This document shows, in pieces, positions 1 through 10,315 of a DNA stretch of 64,000 bases. Under the pieces are notes generated by a model. That model was not told the DNA's origin and did not search any database. It saw only the letters and a list, made by a program, of their open reading frames with translations. The translations under genes and the position numbers were made by a program. This DNA comes from Polyangia bacterium (GTDB lineage: Bacteria; Myxococcota_A; Polyangia; Fen-1088): contig DATATI010000029.1 in assembly GCA_036268875.1 (NCBI GenBank), positions 186,001 through 250,000 of the forward strand, given 5' to 3'. The number at the start of each line of letters is the position of its first letter. Positions within the stretch are counted from its first letter, which is position 1.

Positions 1-2
1 GC

Positions 3-173
3 CCCACCGCCATCAACCCGCACGCGATCCCCATCGAAAACCCCGAGCGCTTGCTTATGAACATCTTGACCCCTTGTGAATTGGTACGGCTCGGCCGGGC
101 GGAAGAATCAGAATTTCTGCGCGGACAGTTTAGCATGGGCCATCTTCCAGAAACGGGCGGCAGCCATCGATGA
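3..173 (+). CDS. 3' end of an unrecognised protein (partial)
   Basis: Frame 3 is open from the window edge to a TGA at 171-173 and gives about 56 residues. The first 20 codons have the strong G/C third-position bias of the real genes here and read as a plausible C-terminus containing NPERLLMNILTP. The last third has weaker codon bias. No family is recognised. A reading frame beginning at 76 overlaps it in another frame, which is one reason to start the next gene later. What lies upstream is outside the window. Confidence 0.4.
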   Translation, partial: PTAINPHAIPIENPERLLMNILTPCELVRLGRAEESEFLRGQFSMGHLPETGGSHR

Positions 174-303
174 AAATGAGTCTTGTTCAACCGCGTTCAA
201 AGTTGGAACGTCCATCCGCAGCCAATTTCCGGAAGAATCCGCGCTGGGGGCGTTGTTGACCCATGTGGTTTCAGTGACTAGCCTCGAAGGTGTGTTGGTT
301 TCC

Positions 304-2160
304 GTGTTGTTTGATCGGGGTGGACGACGCCTGGTGAGCGCCGTTTCGTCAGCCGGCAAGTGGGCGGTTGTGGGTGGATGTTTGTTGGCGCTGAGCCTGC
401 TAGCCCGGCCCGCCCATGCCGACGACCACGTCGTCGCACCCGGCGACACGCTGGAGATGCAGGATGATCTGGTGCTGGCCGGCGCTGACAACCTGACCGT
501 TGGCGGTCCGGGCGCGCGCGCGGCGATTCACGGCAATGGCCACTCGATCATCGCGCTGTCCAGCGACACCGACCATTGGACCGGCCACGTGACGATTCAG
601 AACACCGACGTCACCGGTATCGGCACCGCCACCGTCTACGGCATGGACATCAACGGCGTGATGACCTCGGACATCACCATCGAAGACACCGTATTCTCGA
701 AGTCGGGCGCGCTGCACCTGACGGTGGCCGATGATTCCACGTCATCCATTCGCCGCAACACCGTGCTGGCCGATTCGCTGGTGCCGGCGGTCGAGGCGCT
801 GGCCGATTCGCGCCCGGCCATCGAGATCGACGGCCCCACCGGCATGGGCCAAAAGTTTTTCCAGGGCAACCACATCTACAAATCGTGGGTGACGTTCCAC
901 GAGGTGATCAACTGGCTGATCGGCGGCGATACCCCCGCCGATTCGAACATCGTCATCGGCACGCGCGCGGGCATCGTCGTCGATCTCTGCACGAACATGG
1001 TGGTGCGGGGGAATTACATTCACCTGATCCCGCCGTTCGTCGGATGGAACCAGGTCTCGTCGTTCACCTCGACCGGCGTCGGCAACCTGGTCGAGCACAA
1101 CATCATCCGCGGCGGCAACTGGCTGGTGCACGCCACCTCGGGCACCGAGTTTCGTTACAACATCTTCGGCGATTCATACGAACGACCGTGGCTGCTGCTG
1201 ACCACCACCGATGAATGGCTGGTGCACCATAACTTGTTCATCCGCAACGACCGCGATCCCAACCCGACGCCGGTCGACGGGATCGGCATTGGCGGACCGG
1301 GCAATCCCAACGACCCGACGATGGTCCAGCTTGCGACCGATCAGATCTACAACAACACCCTGGACGGCGGCGGCGAGTGCCGGGCCCTGACCAGCGGCGC
1401 GGTGTCCGTCGGCCCGGGCGGGATCTTGCCCAGCCTGCGCAACAATGTGATCACCCGCTTTCGCGCCAACATCGGGCCGGCGACGGCGATGGTCCACGGC
1501 GGCCGCGACAGCATGAACTACTTCGAGGTGGCGCAGACTCCGCCGGTGGCGCGCCTGGCCTATGCCGACTACAACCTCTTCAACAACCCGGACGCCTTCA
1601 TCGTCGACAACTACTCGGTCGGCGTGGCAGGCAAGACCGAACGCGTGGACCCGGGCTTTGCCGCCAACGACGTGATGGTGGGCGGCCCCGTCAACCAGCA
1701 GGTCGATCCGCAGTTCACTGGCCCCATCCCCTACGATTTTCCGTACGGCGACGACGACATCGAGATGGGCAAAGCCACCGTCTGTCAGATGCTGGCCTTC
1801 TACCGGCAGATCTACACACCGGCGCCGGGCAGCCCGCTGATTGATTCGGGCGATCCGGCCGACGGCCCAGGCACGGATATCGGCGCCATCGGCGCCGGCA
1901 TGGCGCGCGACGATGATCTGTTCGGCAAGCTCTGCCCCGACGGCGACATCGGCATGCCGTCGCTGCCGCAATCCACTTACGAGTGCACGCCGATCGGCGG
2001 CAGCCACGGCATCGCCAACACCCAGACGGTGCCGGACTCGCCCGGGTTCATCTGCGTGTGCGAGGCCGGCCCGGCGCCCGGCCGCCTGTCTCTGCACGTG
2101 TTGGCGGCGATCGGGATTTGCGCCGGGACCTTGCGCCGGCGCCGATCCAGACGAAAATAG
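304..2160 (+). CDS. Secreted right-handed beta-helix protein with MYXO-CTERM-like tail
   Basis: About 618 residues. The frame is open from 76, but the region before 304 lacks coding character. A GTG at 304 puts a signal peptide at the N-terminus (hydrophobic VVGGCLLALSLLA, then ARPAHA before DD). The body has the N/G/D-rich repeating pattern of a parallel beta-helix (for example GNGHSI, RRNTVLA, VRGNYIHLI, VEHNIIRGG), the fold used by many polysaccharide lyases and depolymerases. The C-terminus carries a Cys pair (FICVCEAG), a hydrophobic stretch (LHVLAAIGICAG) and an Arg-rich end. This layout matches the MYXO-CTERM sorting signal known from myxobacteria. It lies 12 bp upstream of a heparinase II/III-like gene, which suggests a polysaccharide-processing pair. 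Enzymatic activity is inferred, not shown. The start is uncertain: TTG 307 and GTG 292 are alternatives. Confidence 0.8.
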   Translation: MLFDRGGRRLVSAVSSAGKWAVVGGCLLALSLLARPAHADDHVVAPGDTLEMQDDLVLAGADNLTVGGPGARAAIHGNGHSIIALSSDTDHWTGHVTIQNTDVTGIGTATVYGMDINGVMTSDITIEDTVFSKSGALHLTVADDSTSSIRRNTVLADSLVPAVEALADSRPAIEIDGPTGMGQKFFQGNHIYKSWVTFHEVINWLIGGDTPADSNIVIGTRAGIVVDLCTNMVVRGNYIHLIPPFVGWNQVSSFTSTGVGNLVEHNIIRGGNWLVHATSGTEFRYNIFGDSYERPWLLLTTTDEWLVHHNLFIRNDRDPNPTPVDGIGIGGPGNPNDPTMVQLATDQIYNNTLDGGGECRALTSGAVSVGPGGILPSLRNNVITRFRANIGPATAMVHGGRDSMNYFEVAQTPPVARLAYADYNLFNNPDAFIVDNYSVGVAGKTERVDPGFAANDVMVGGPVNQQVDPQFTGPIPYDFPYGDDDIEMGKATVCQMLAFYRQIYTPAPGSPLIDSGDPADGPGTDIGAIGAGMARDDDLFGKLCPDGDIGMPSLPQSTYECTPIGGSHGIANTQTVPDSPGFICVCEAGPAPGRLSLHVLAAIGICAGTLRRRRSRRK

Positions 2161-2172
2161 ACTGCACAACGA

Positions 2173-4464
2173 ATGCGTGAAGGTACTGGGGCGCGGGCGC
2201 GGCAATGCGGCCGATGGTTGATCCGCGCGCTGGCGCTGGGTGTCCTTTCGTCGTCTCTGCCGCCGTTCGCCGGCGCGCAGGCGGCGCCACCCGCGCCGCG
2301 CGGTCCGCACCCGCGTTTGTTCTTGTCGCCGCCGACGCTGGCGGCGCTGAAGAAGAACAGCCACCAGGCCAAATCGTGGGCCGCCGCCGCCGTCGAGCGC
2401 TGCCGCGACGTCGCCCAGAACCCCGACCGTTACAAACAAAGCGGCTATCAAGGCGCGGACTGGTCGGTGGCGGCGTCGTCGTGCGGGCTGGCCTTCCAGA
2501 TCACGCGCGATCCAAAGATGGCGGCGGCCGGCCTCAAGCTTTGGCGCGCGCTGCTGGAAGACGTCGACACCATCGGCGACAAGAAGGCCTGCGCGCCCGG
2601 CAGCCCGCCCGAGAACGCCACGCACGCCATCTGGCGCGACACCGGTTACGCCATTCGTTTCATCGGCCCGCACGCGGCGCTGGCCTACGACTGGCTGCAC
2701 GACGCCCCCGGCGCCGACGAAGCCTTGCGCAAGCAAAGCCGCGGCTGCTTCGCCGCCTGGCTTGGCTGGTACGACAAGGACGGTTACCTGCGGACCACGC
2801 CGGGCGCGAACTATCACGCCGGGTATGTCCTGGCCAAGGCGCTGATCGCCGTCGCCACCGCCGGCGAGGATCCGGCCGGCGACCGCGCCTTTTCTGAAAC
2901 CGTCGACGAGCTGTTCGGCAAACAGATCATCGGCCAGGGCCTGGCGGGCGCGAGTGGCAGCGTCGGCCAGCCCGCCGGCGCGCTGGTGGGCGGCGACTGG
3001 CCGGAGGGCTGGCAATACGGCCCGCTCAGCGTGCTGGAATACGGGATGGCCGCGCGCGCGCTGGAAGAAAACGGCGCTCCGTTGCCGGCCATGCACCGCT
3101 GGGCCGACGACGTCGTCGTGCGCGCGCTGCACGGCCTGGCGCCGACGGGCGATCGCGCGTATGTCGGCGGCGACACCGGCATCGAGACCTATTCGCTGCC
3201 GCGCAACCCGTCGACGCTGCAGGTGGGGTTGCTGGGGCCGGCCAGCGAGCGCGCCGCCGCCTGGGCCTCCTTCGCCATTGGCAAGAACCCGCCGCACAAA
3301 GAAGCGTCGCCCGCGCTGGAAGCGCTGGCCGAGGCGCGCACCCCGACGCCGCAAGATTACCGGGTCGGCGCGCCGCCCACCTGGTTTGTCGCTCGGGGCA
3401 CGCGCAACGTTTACGCCCGCAGCGACTGGAAAGACGGCGCCGCCTGGGCGGTGTTCACGTCGGCGCCGCGCCTGGTGCCGGATCACCAGCACCCCGACGC
3501 CACCAACTTTGTCTTCTCGCGCGGCGCTGACGATCTGATCGTCGACACCTCGCCGTACGGCGTGCGCTCGACGTTGACGTCGAACGCGCTGACCGTCGAT
3601 TCGGCCAACGTCGGCGGCGACTACCGCCCCAGCCAGACGCCGTGGAGCGAGGCCGAGCTGCGCTGGGCGCGCGCCACCAAATCGGGCATCGTCGCCGCCC
3701 GCGGCGACTTTCACGGCGCCTACCGCGTGCAGGAGACCCCGTCGGACATTCCCTTCGCCCAGCGCGACTGGGTGTTCTTGCCGGAGGGCGAGATCGTCAC
3801 AGTCGATCGGGTCGACACCGGTAGCCCGAATCGCAAGCTGTACCTGCGCTTCCGCACGCCGGCGCACCTGACGATGGCCGCGGATCGCAAGACCGCCGCC
3901 GGCACGTTCGGAAAATCGAAGGTGGCGATCCACATCGTCGCGCTGTCGGGCGGCACGCCGGCCCTGCGCGTGCCGGCGGTGCGCGACTGTGAAGGCGTGC
4001 CGTTCGGATCGTGCAACCGCTCGCGCGCCCGCATCGACGAATACGCCGTCGAGCTCCCCGGCCCGGTGGCCAGCGCCGTCCACGTGATCGACGGGATCAA
4101 ACACGAAGACGCCCCCGCCGACGTGAAGGTCGAACGCCCGAACGGCCTGCTGGGCGTGACGGTCAAGCGCGCGGGGCTGACCCCGGTGACGGTGATGACG
4201 TCCGGACAGTCGTCGGCGCGGACCCCGTCGACGTTCACGTATCCGGTCGACTCCGGCGCGGCCACCCGGCACATCGTTTACGACGCCCCGGAGGACGACC
4301 ACGGCCGCTCGACCGTGAAAGCATCCGCGCGCGGCGGGCAGTGCCTGATCGAGATCGCCGCAGGCGGCGCTTTCGTCGGCCACCCGTTGATCTTCAGCGT
4401 CGCCCCGGCTGGCGCTGGCTGCACCGTCGCCGAAGATCCGGACGCGCCGGCCGCGCGGCCGTAG
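2173..4464 (+). CDS. Heparinase II/III family protein, probable secreted polysaccharide lyase
   Basis: 763 residues, read from an ATG 12 bp after the beta-helix gene and probably co-transcribed with it. A hydrophobic signal (LIRALALGVLSSSLPPFAGAQA) sits near residues 15-37. An alpha-rich N-terminal half (PHPRLFLSP, then helical segments with NYHAGYVLAKALIAVA) is followed by a beta-rich half with the heparinase II/III signature DHQHPDATNFVFSRGADD and then LIVDTSPYG. Members of this family cleave acidic polysaccharides by beta-elimination using Tyr/His pairs; the histidines of DHQH fit the conserved site. The substrate cannot be told. A long open frame on the opposite strand (1174-4383) is a codon-bias shadow. 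The family assignment is firm at domain level, the lyase activity is inferred. Confidence 0.8.
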   Translation: MREGTGARARQCGRWLIRALALGVLSSSLPPFAGAQAAPPAPRGPHPRLFLSPPTLAALKKNSHQAKSWAAAAVERCRDVAQNPDRYKQSGYQGADWSVAASSCGLAFQITRDPKMAAAGLKLWRALLEDVDTIGDKKACAPGSPPENATHAIWRDTGYAIRFIGPHAALAYDWLHDAPGADEALRKQSRGCFAAWLGWYDKDGYLRTTPGANYHAGYVLAKALIAVATAGEDPAGDRAFSETVDELFGKQIIGQGLAGASGSVGQPAGALVGGDWPEGWQYGPLSVLEYGMAARALEENGAPLPAMHRWADDVVVRALHGLAPTGDRAYVGGDTGIETYSLPRNPSTLQVGLLGPASERAAAWASFAIGKNPPHKEASPALEALAEARTPTPQDYRVGAPPTWFVARGTRNVYARSDWKDGAAWAVFTSAPRLVPDHQHPDATNFVFSRGADDLIVDTSPYGVRSTLTSNALTVDSANVGGDYRPSQTPWSEAELRWARATKSGIVAARGDFHGAYRVQETPSDIPFAQRDWVFLPEGEIVTVDRVDTGSPNRKLYLRFRTPAHLTMAADRKTAAGTFGKSKVAIHIVALSGGTPALRVPAVRDCEGVPFGSCNRSRARIDEYAVELPGPVASAVHVIDGIKHEDAPADVKVERPNGLLGVTVKRAGLTPVTVMTSGQSSARTPSTFTYPVDSGAATRHIVYDAPEDDHGRSTVKASARGGQCLIEIAAGGAFVGHPLIFSVAPAGAGCTVAEDPDAPAARP

Positions 4465-4473
4465 GCTCCGAGA

Positions 4474-5403
4474 TCAGGCCGAATGCTTCGTGCCGAGCAC
4501 GACCGCCGTGGTCACGATCCAAAGCAGGATGGTGATGATGAGCGGCCGATCTTTCAGAAACACTTCTTCCGGGCTGCCGCCGGCGTTCTGGCTGTGGGCC
4601 AGGAACAGATAACGAAACAGCCCGAAGATGACGAACGGGATGGTCAACATCATCGGGTTGTTGCCCTGCCCGCCCTGCACCGCGAAAGACGCCGAGGTGA
4701 ACGTGTACAGCGAGTACGCCATGATCGTCGACGAGGCGACGATGCTGGTGAGGCTGTCCAGCAGCGACGGCGTGTACATGTGCAGGATCTTCCGGTGCGA
4801 CGCCGCCCCGCCCTCCAGCAGCACCAGTTCATTGCGGCGCTTGCACAGGCCCAAGAACAGCGCGCCCAGCAGCGTGACCGTGTAAAGCCAGGGCGAGATC
4901 ACCGCGCCGATCACCACCGCCCCCGACACCGCGCGCATCACGAAGCCCAGCGCGATGATGAACACGTCCAGCAACACCACGTTCTTGAGGATGAAGATGT
5001 ACCCGAACTGCATCAGCAGGTATGCCGCCACCACCGCCGCGAAGCCGGGACTGAGAAGATAGCTGGCGATCAGGCACAGCGGCATCAGGACCAGCGCCGC
5101 CCCGATGGCCACCGACTTCGGCAGGTCGCCCGAGGCGATCGGCCGGTTGCGCTTGGTCGGGTGCTGGCGATCTTTCTCCACGTCGAGGACGTCGTTCAAC
5201 AAATAGACCGAGCTTGAGACGAGCGAGAACAACCCGAACGCCGCCACCGACCGCCGCAGGTACTCCCACATTTCTGGCGAAAACGGCCGCCAGCGTTCGT
5301 TCATGGTGAAGACGAACCCGGCGAACAGCAGCAGGTTCTTGATCCACTGCTTGGGCCGCATGGCCTTCAGCAGACTGAGCGGCAATGGTCGACGAGAGGC
5401 CAT
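4474..5403 (-). CDS. Decaprenyl-phosphate phosphoribosyltransferase (UbiA superfamily)
   Basis: 309 residues, multi-pass membrane protein. It opens with ALRPKQW-like KAMRPKQWIKNLLLFAG and carries the prenyltransferase Asp motif NDVLDVEKDRQHPTKRNRP near residue 70-88, as in mycobacterial Rv3806c (UbiA). Known members transfer 5-phosphoribose from PRPP to decaprenyl phosphate, the first step toward decaprenyl-phospho-arabinose. It is followed on the same strand by a 4-TM SMR/ArnE-like gene. No DprE1/DprE2 epimerase is visible here, so the downstream fate of the lipid-linked ribose is unknown. It ends 9 bp from the convergent heparinase-like gene. Confidence 0.85.
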   Translation of the reverse strand: MASRRPLPLSLLKAMRPKQWIKNLLLFAGFVFTMNERWRPFSPEMWEYLRRSVAAFGLFSLVSSSVYLLNDVLDVEKDRQHPTKRNRPIASGDLPKSVAIGAALVLMPLCLIASYLLSPGFAAVVAAYLLMQFGYIFILKNVVLLDVFIIALGFVMRAVSGAVVIGAVISPWLYTVTLLGALFLGLCKRRNELVLLEGGAASHRKILHMYTPSLLDSLTSIVASSTIMAYSLYTFTSASFAVQGGQGNNPMMLTIPFVIFGLFRYLFLAHSQNAGGSPEEVFLKDRPLIITILLWIVTTAVVLGTKHSA

Positions 5404-5457
5404 GACGCGCAGATCCTATCATGGGCGCTCGCTTCGCTCGCTGCCGAGCGCGAGGCG

Positions 5458-5802
5458 TCAGCGGACCGGCGTGCGTGTGACGGCGATGAAGATGATGCCG
5501 ACGATGATGAGCGCGATCCCGAACCACTGGCCGCCAGCGATTCGTTCGCCCAACAGAATGACGCCGGCCAGGCAGGTGGCGATGGCGGTCGCGCCGATCA
5601 CCACGGGGTAGGAGAACGACAGGTTGGTCTTGCCCAGCACCAACACGTACAGCAGCGTGCTGAGGCCGTAGGCGACCACGCCGCCGGCCAGCGGGACGTT
5701 CACCAGGCTGCGTCCGGCGCCCAGCTTCAGCAGGCTCTGCGCGACGGTGTTCAGAACCACGATCGCCGCCATCAGACCCCAGGTTGTTGCGCCCACCTGC
5801 AT
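5458..5802 (-). CDS. Small four-TM SMR/EamA-type membrane protein (ArnE-like)
   Basis: 114 residues with four predicted membrane helices (AAIVVLNTVAQSLLKLG; VVAYGLSTLLYVLVL; YPVVIGATAIATCLAG; GIALIIVGIIFIAV) and the EamA/SMR signature GERIAGGQWFGI before the last helix. Helix 1 has Asn where EmrE has its essential Glu14, so a drug exporter is unlikely. The pattern is closer to ArnE/ArnF-type subunits that move undecaprenyl-linked sugars. The neighbouring decaprenyl-phosphate phosphoribosyltransferase makes a lipid-sugar flippase role plausible, by inference. The ATG at 5802 was chosen because the open frame extends upstream into DNA belonging to the next gene. Confidence 0.75.
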   Translation of the reverse strand: MQVGATTWGLMAAIVVLNTVAQSLLKLGAGRSLVNVPLAGGVVAYGLSTLLYVLVLGKTNLSFSYPVVIGATAIATCLAGVILLGERIAGGQWFGIALIIVGIIFIAVTRTPVR

Positions 5803-5858
5803 GGCGGCGAATCTACCCCAGTTCCGTCGGAGCCACGGAATTCTTCGGCAGGCCTGGT

Positions 5859-7133
5859 CTAGCGGTCGCGCAGCCAGCCGAAGGTGCCCTCGCCGAACCC
5901 GAACGCGCCAGCCACCGACAGGGCCAGGAAGCTGCGCGCGGTGGAAGGATACGACGCCAGATCGCTCTGCGAGCCGCGCACGCTGTAGTTCGAGTAATCC
6001 AGCGCCACCGTGATCGGCACGCGCTCGAAGAGGTACGACAGCGAAGCGCCGAACGAAAAAGTGTCGAACACCCGGGTGGCCACCGCAAAGTGTTCCTGCG
6101 CCGTCACCCGCCGGGAGTAGGCGTACCCGCCCAGGCCGCTCAGCAGCAGGTTCTGGCGCTTGGTCAGCGGCAGGGCCAGGCGCAGCGTCACCGCGTCGGT
6201 GATCAGCGCCTCCGGCGCGTACACGTTGACCGACGGCGCTTGCGACACCGTCAGGGTGGCGAACCACGGCACCAGTTGATACGACAGCGTCGCGGCCCCG
6301 GCGGGCGCCATCGCCACCGAATGGGTTTCGATACCGTAGAACGCGACCACCCCGCCCTGCACTTCGGTGCTGAGGCGGGCGGAGAAATCCCGCCGCCAAC
6401 CGGCCAGCACCTGCGTGCTGATCACGCTGCCGTTCAAGTACGCCGTGGTCGGATCGGTCGCCGGGTCCAGGCGAAAGAACTCGCCCGCCGTGACGGCCAG
6501 CGAATAGGTGTCCTTGCCGACGATGCGATCGCGGCGCACGCCGGCGCCGACGGTCAGCACCTCGGGCAAGGGCGGGCCCGAGATCGATGACGAGTACGCG
6601 GCCGACAGCGACTGCAGCCAGCGATCGTGGCCGGTTGGCTGATAGGCCAGGTTCTCGCTGGCCGAAAGGTTGAAAAGCTCGGTGGCGGCCGCCGCCACCG
6701 TCGGCATGATCGTCATCGTGCCCGCCGAGTACGGGTTGATGAACCCGATGTTGGTCGTCTTGAACACCGACGCGTTGGCCAGCAGCGACATCGTCGTGTG
6801 CCCTGACACGTTGATCGTCGACGAGATGAGGCCGGTGTGCCCGGTCGAATTGAGCTCCGACGCCTGCGGATAGCGGGTCAACGTGAAGGCATAACCGAAA
6901 CGGTTGGCCACCCGACCCCCGTTGAAGGTGAGGCCGGTGTTGAGAACGAACGACCCGAACTCCAGTCGTCCGGTGCCGATCGCCGGATCGTCCGGCTGGC
7001 CGTAGAGCTTGCTGTCGGCGACGCCGGCGGCGACGCGCGGGCTGATGTCAAGGACGGTTGCCGCCGCGGACCCTTGTCCCAGCCAGCACGACCACAGAAG
7101 GATCGCGCCTGCGATCCGCGATCCGCCTTTCAT
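5859..7133 (-). CDS. Outer-membrane beta-barrel protein, function unknown
   Basis: About 424 residues. The ATG at 7133 gives a signal peptide (KGGSRIAGAILLWSCWLGQGSAAA). The rest alternates polar and aromatic strands with short turns (for example RFGYAFTLTRYPQ, FATLTVSQAPSVNVYAPEA, FGASLSYLFERVPITVALDYSNY), typical of an outer-membrane barrel. The C-terminus GTFGWLRDR does not end in the classical aromatic residue. The open frame continues upstream of 7133 into hslU, which rules out the longer version. It lies downstream of hslU, 79 bp after its stop, and may be a separate unit. No specific family is recognised; a secretin-independent porin-like or assay-type OMP cannot be told apart. Confidence 0.65.
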   Translation of the reverse strand: MKGGSRIAGAILLWSCWLGQGSAAATVLDISPRVAAGVADSKLYGQPDDPAIGTGRLEFGSFVLNTGLTFNGGRVANRFGYAFTLTRYPQASELNSTGHTGLISSTINVSGHTTMSLLANASVFKTTNIGFINPYSAGTMTIMPTVAAAATELFNLSASENLAYQPTGHDRWLQSLSAAYSSSISGPPLPEVLTVGAGVRRDRIVGKDTYSLAVTAGEFFRLDPATDPTTAYLNGSVISTQVLAGWRRDFSARLSTEVQGGVVAFYGIETHSVAMAPAGAATLSYQLVPWFATLTVSQAPSVNVYAPEALITDAVTLRLALPLTKRQNLLLSGLGGYAYSRRVTAQEHFAVATRVFDTFSFGASLSYLFERVPITVALDYSNYSVRGSQSDLASYPSTARSFLALSVAGAFGFGEGTFGWLRDR

Positions 7134-7212
7134 CAACGCAGCCCAAATTAACACGAACCCGCGCCCGGCCGCGCTAACCGTGCCCGACGCCACCGGTGGC
7201 CGAGCGGCGCCG

Positions 7213-8673
<1,461 letters not shown>

Positions 8674-8683
8674 GGCGGCGATC

Positions 8684-9226
8684 TCAGAGCTCCTCGATCA
8701 AATGCTTTTCGTTCGTATAGATGCAGATCTCGCCGGCGATGGCCAGGGCGCGTTCGGCGATGGCCCGCGCCGGCAGGTCGGTCGCCGTCAACAGCGCGCG
8801 CGCCGCCGCCAGCGCGTACGACCCGCCCGAGCCCACCGCCGCCGCGTCCCCGTCGGGTTCGATGACGTCGCCGGTGCCCGACAGCAGCAGGGTGTTTTGA
8901 TGATCGGCCACCAGCAGCAACGCCTCCAACCGGCGCAAGGCGCGATCGGTGCGCCAGTCCTTGGCCAGCTCGACCGCGGCGCGCATCAGGTTGCCGCTGT
9001 ATTCCTTGAGGCGCGCCTCGAATTTCTCAAACAGCGTCAGCCCGTCCGCCGCCGAGCCGGCGAACCCGGCCAGCACCTTGCCGTCGTTCAGGCGGCGAAT
9101 CTTGCGCGCCGAGGACTTCACCACCGTGTTGCCCATGGTCACCTGACCGTCGCCCCCGATGACGACGTGACCGTCGCGGCGCACGACCAGCACGGTGGTG
9201 GAACGAATGCGGACCTTGGTTTTCAT
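8684..9226 (-). CDS. hslV: ATP-dependent protease peptidase subunit HslV
   Basis: 180 residues. The proteasome-beta-like N-terminus has a nine-residue leader before the TTV at Thr10, the expected catalytic N-terminal nucleophile after processing. [14 protein letters not shown] and the Lys in SARKIRRL are typical, as is [15 protein letters not shown]. Twelve subunits form the peptidase core that HslU caps. The ATG overlaps the xerC stop by 4 bp (ATGA), so translation is probably coupled. Confidence 0.98.
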   Translation of the reverse strand: MKTKVRIRSTTVLVVRRDGHVVIGGDGQVTMGNTVVKSSARKIRRLNDGKVLAGFAGSAADGLTLFEKFEARLKEYSGNLMRAAVELAKDWRTDRALRRLEALLLVADHQNTLLLSGTGDVIEPDGDAAAVGSGGSYALAAARALLTATDLPARAIAERALAIAGEICIYTNEKHLIEEL

Positions 9227-10182
9227 GAGCGGGCTCGCGGGTGGGCTTTGTCGTAGACCGACATCAGGTGATCGATGTTGACGTGGGCATAGCGCTGCGT
9301 GGTGCGCAGGCTGGAATGGCCGAGCAATTCTTGAATGGAACGCAGGTCCGCCCCTTCACCGAGCAGATGGGTGGCGAAGGTGTGGCGCAAGGCGTGCGGC
9401 GAAACCGCGGCCACGCCGGTGGCGCCTTCGCGCCGGGCGAGAATCCGCCGCACCACGCGCGGATCCAGCCGCCGCCCGCGCGCGCTGACGAAGACCGCCG
9501 CGCCGTCGACGGGCCGCGCGCGACCACGCCCGCCGCCAGATGCCGCCTTGGTCAGACGAGCGGCGCGCAACGGGAAATAATCCTGCAGCGCCTGCCAGGC
9601 CTTTGCTCCGATCGGCACCACGCGATCCTTGCGCCCCTTGCCCTGGCGCACCTTGATCTGCCCACCGCGCCCGTCGCCTTCAATGTCGCCGAGATCCAGG
9701 TTGCACGCCTCCGACACGCGCAGCCCGGCGCCGTAAAGGACCTCGAACAGCGCGCTGGCCTGGGCAGCGTCGACGGCATCCGGTTCTTTCTGTGCCGCGG
9801 TGGCGTCCAGCAAACGACCGACGTCTTCCTTGCCCAGGAAGGTCGGCAGCCGCTTGGCCCGCTTGGGCCCGCGCAGCGCGCCCACCGGGCTCGACGCCAC
9901 CATCCGCCGGCGCACCAGCAGGCGAAAGAAGGCGCGCAGCGACGACAGCTTGCGGCCGATGGTCACAGCGTCGTTCCGTCCATGAAGCGAGGCAAGGTAC
10001 GAACGGCACATCACGACGTCAAGGTCGGCCAGCGACAGCTTGGCGCCAGCGGCGCCGCTTTTCTGCGCCCGCCCGAACGCCACCAGTTCGTCAACGTCGC
10101 GTAAATACGCCCGCAGCGTGTGCGGTGATGCCCGTTTTTCGGACGTCAGGTATTGCCGAAACGTATCCAGCGCCGCTTGCAT
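9223..10182 (-). CDS. xerC: Tyrosine recombinase XerC
   Basis: 319 residues. An N-terminal SAM-like DNA-binding domain ([25 protein letters not shown]) is followed by the catalytic domain with R in [12 protein letters not shown], the strand-turn Lys in [34 protein letters not shown] and the nucleophile Tyr. A Gly/Arg-rich insert ([10 protein letters not shown]) breaks the catalytic domain. XerC acts with XerD at dif to resolve chromosome dimers. The ATG at 10182 fits the family N-terminus; the open frame upstream is not Xer-like. Genomic order next to hslVU matches codV-clpQ-clpY of Bacillus. Confidence 0.95.
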   Translation of the reverse strand: MQAALDTFRQYLTSEKRASPHTLRAYLRDVDELVAFGRAQKSGAAGAKLSLADLDVVMCRSYLASLHGRNDAVTIGRKLSSLRAFFRLLVRRRMVASSPVGALRGPKRAKRLPTFLGKEDVGRLLDATAAQKEPDAVDAAQASALFEVLYGAGLRVSEACNLDLGDIEGDGRGGQIKVRQGKGRKDRVVPIGAKAWQALQDYFPLRAARLTKAASGGGRGRARPVDGAAVFVSARGRRLDPRVVRRILARREGATGVAAVSPHALRHTFATHLLGEGADLRSIQELLGHSSLRTTQRYAHVNIDHLMSVYDKAHPRARS

Positions 10183-10315
10183 CAGTCGAGCGATCGTAGC
10201 GTACCGCCGCCGCCGGCGCGAATCGGGGCGCCCGGAAGGGCTCGGCCTTCCCGACGGAGCGACAGGCTCCGCCCACGCGCAGCCGGCGCACGCCCCAAAA
10301 TCAATCTTCGCGTGT

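Noticed and set aside
1174-4383. 1069-codon open frame on the minus strand
   Set aside because: It is antisense to the beta-helix and heparinase-like genes, is made of Arg/Ala/Gly/His low-complexity and has no domain; high GC content keeps antisense frames open.
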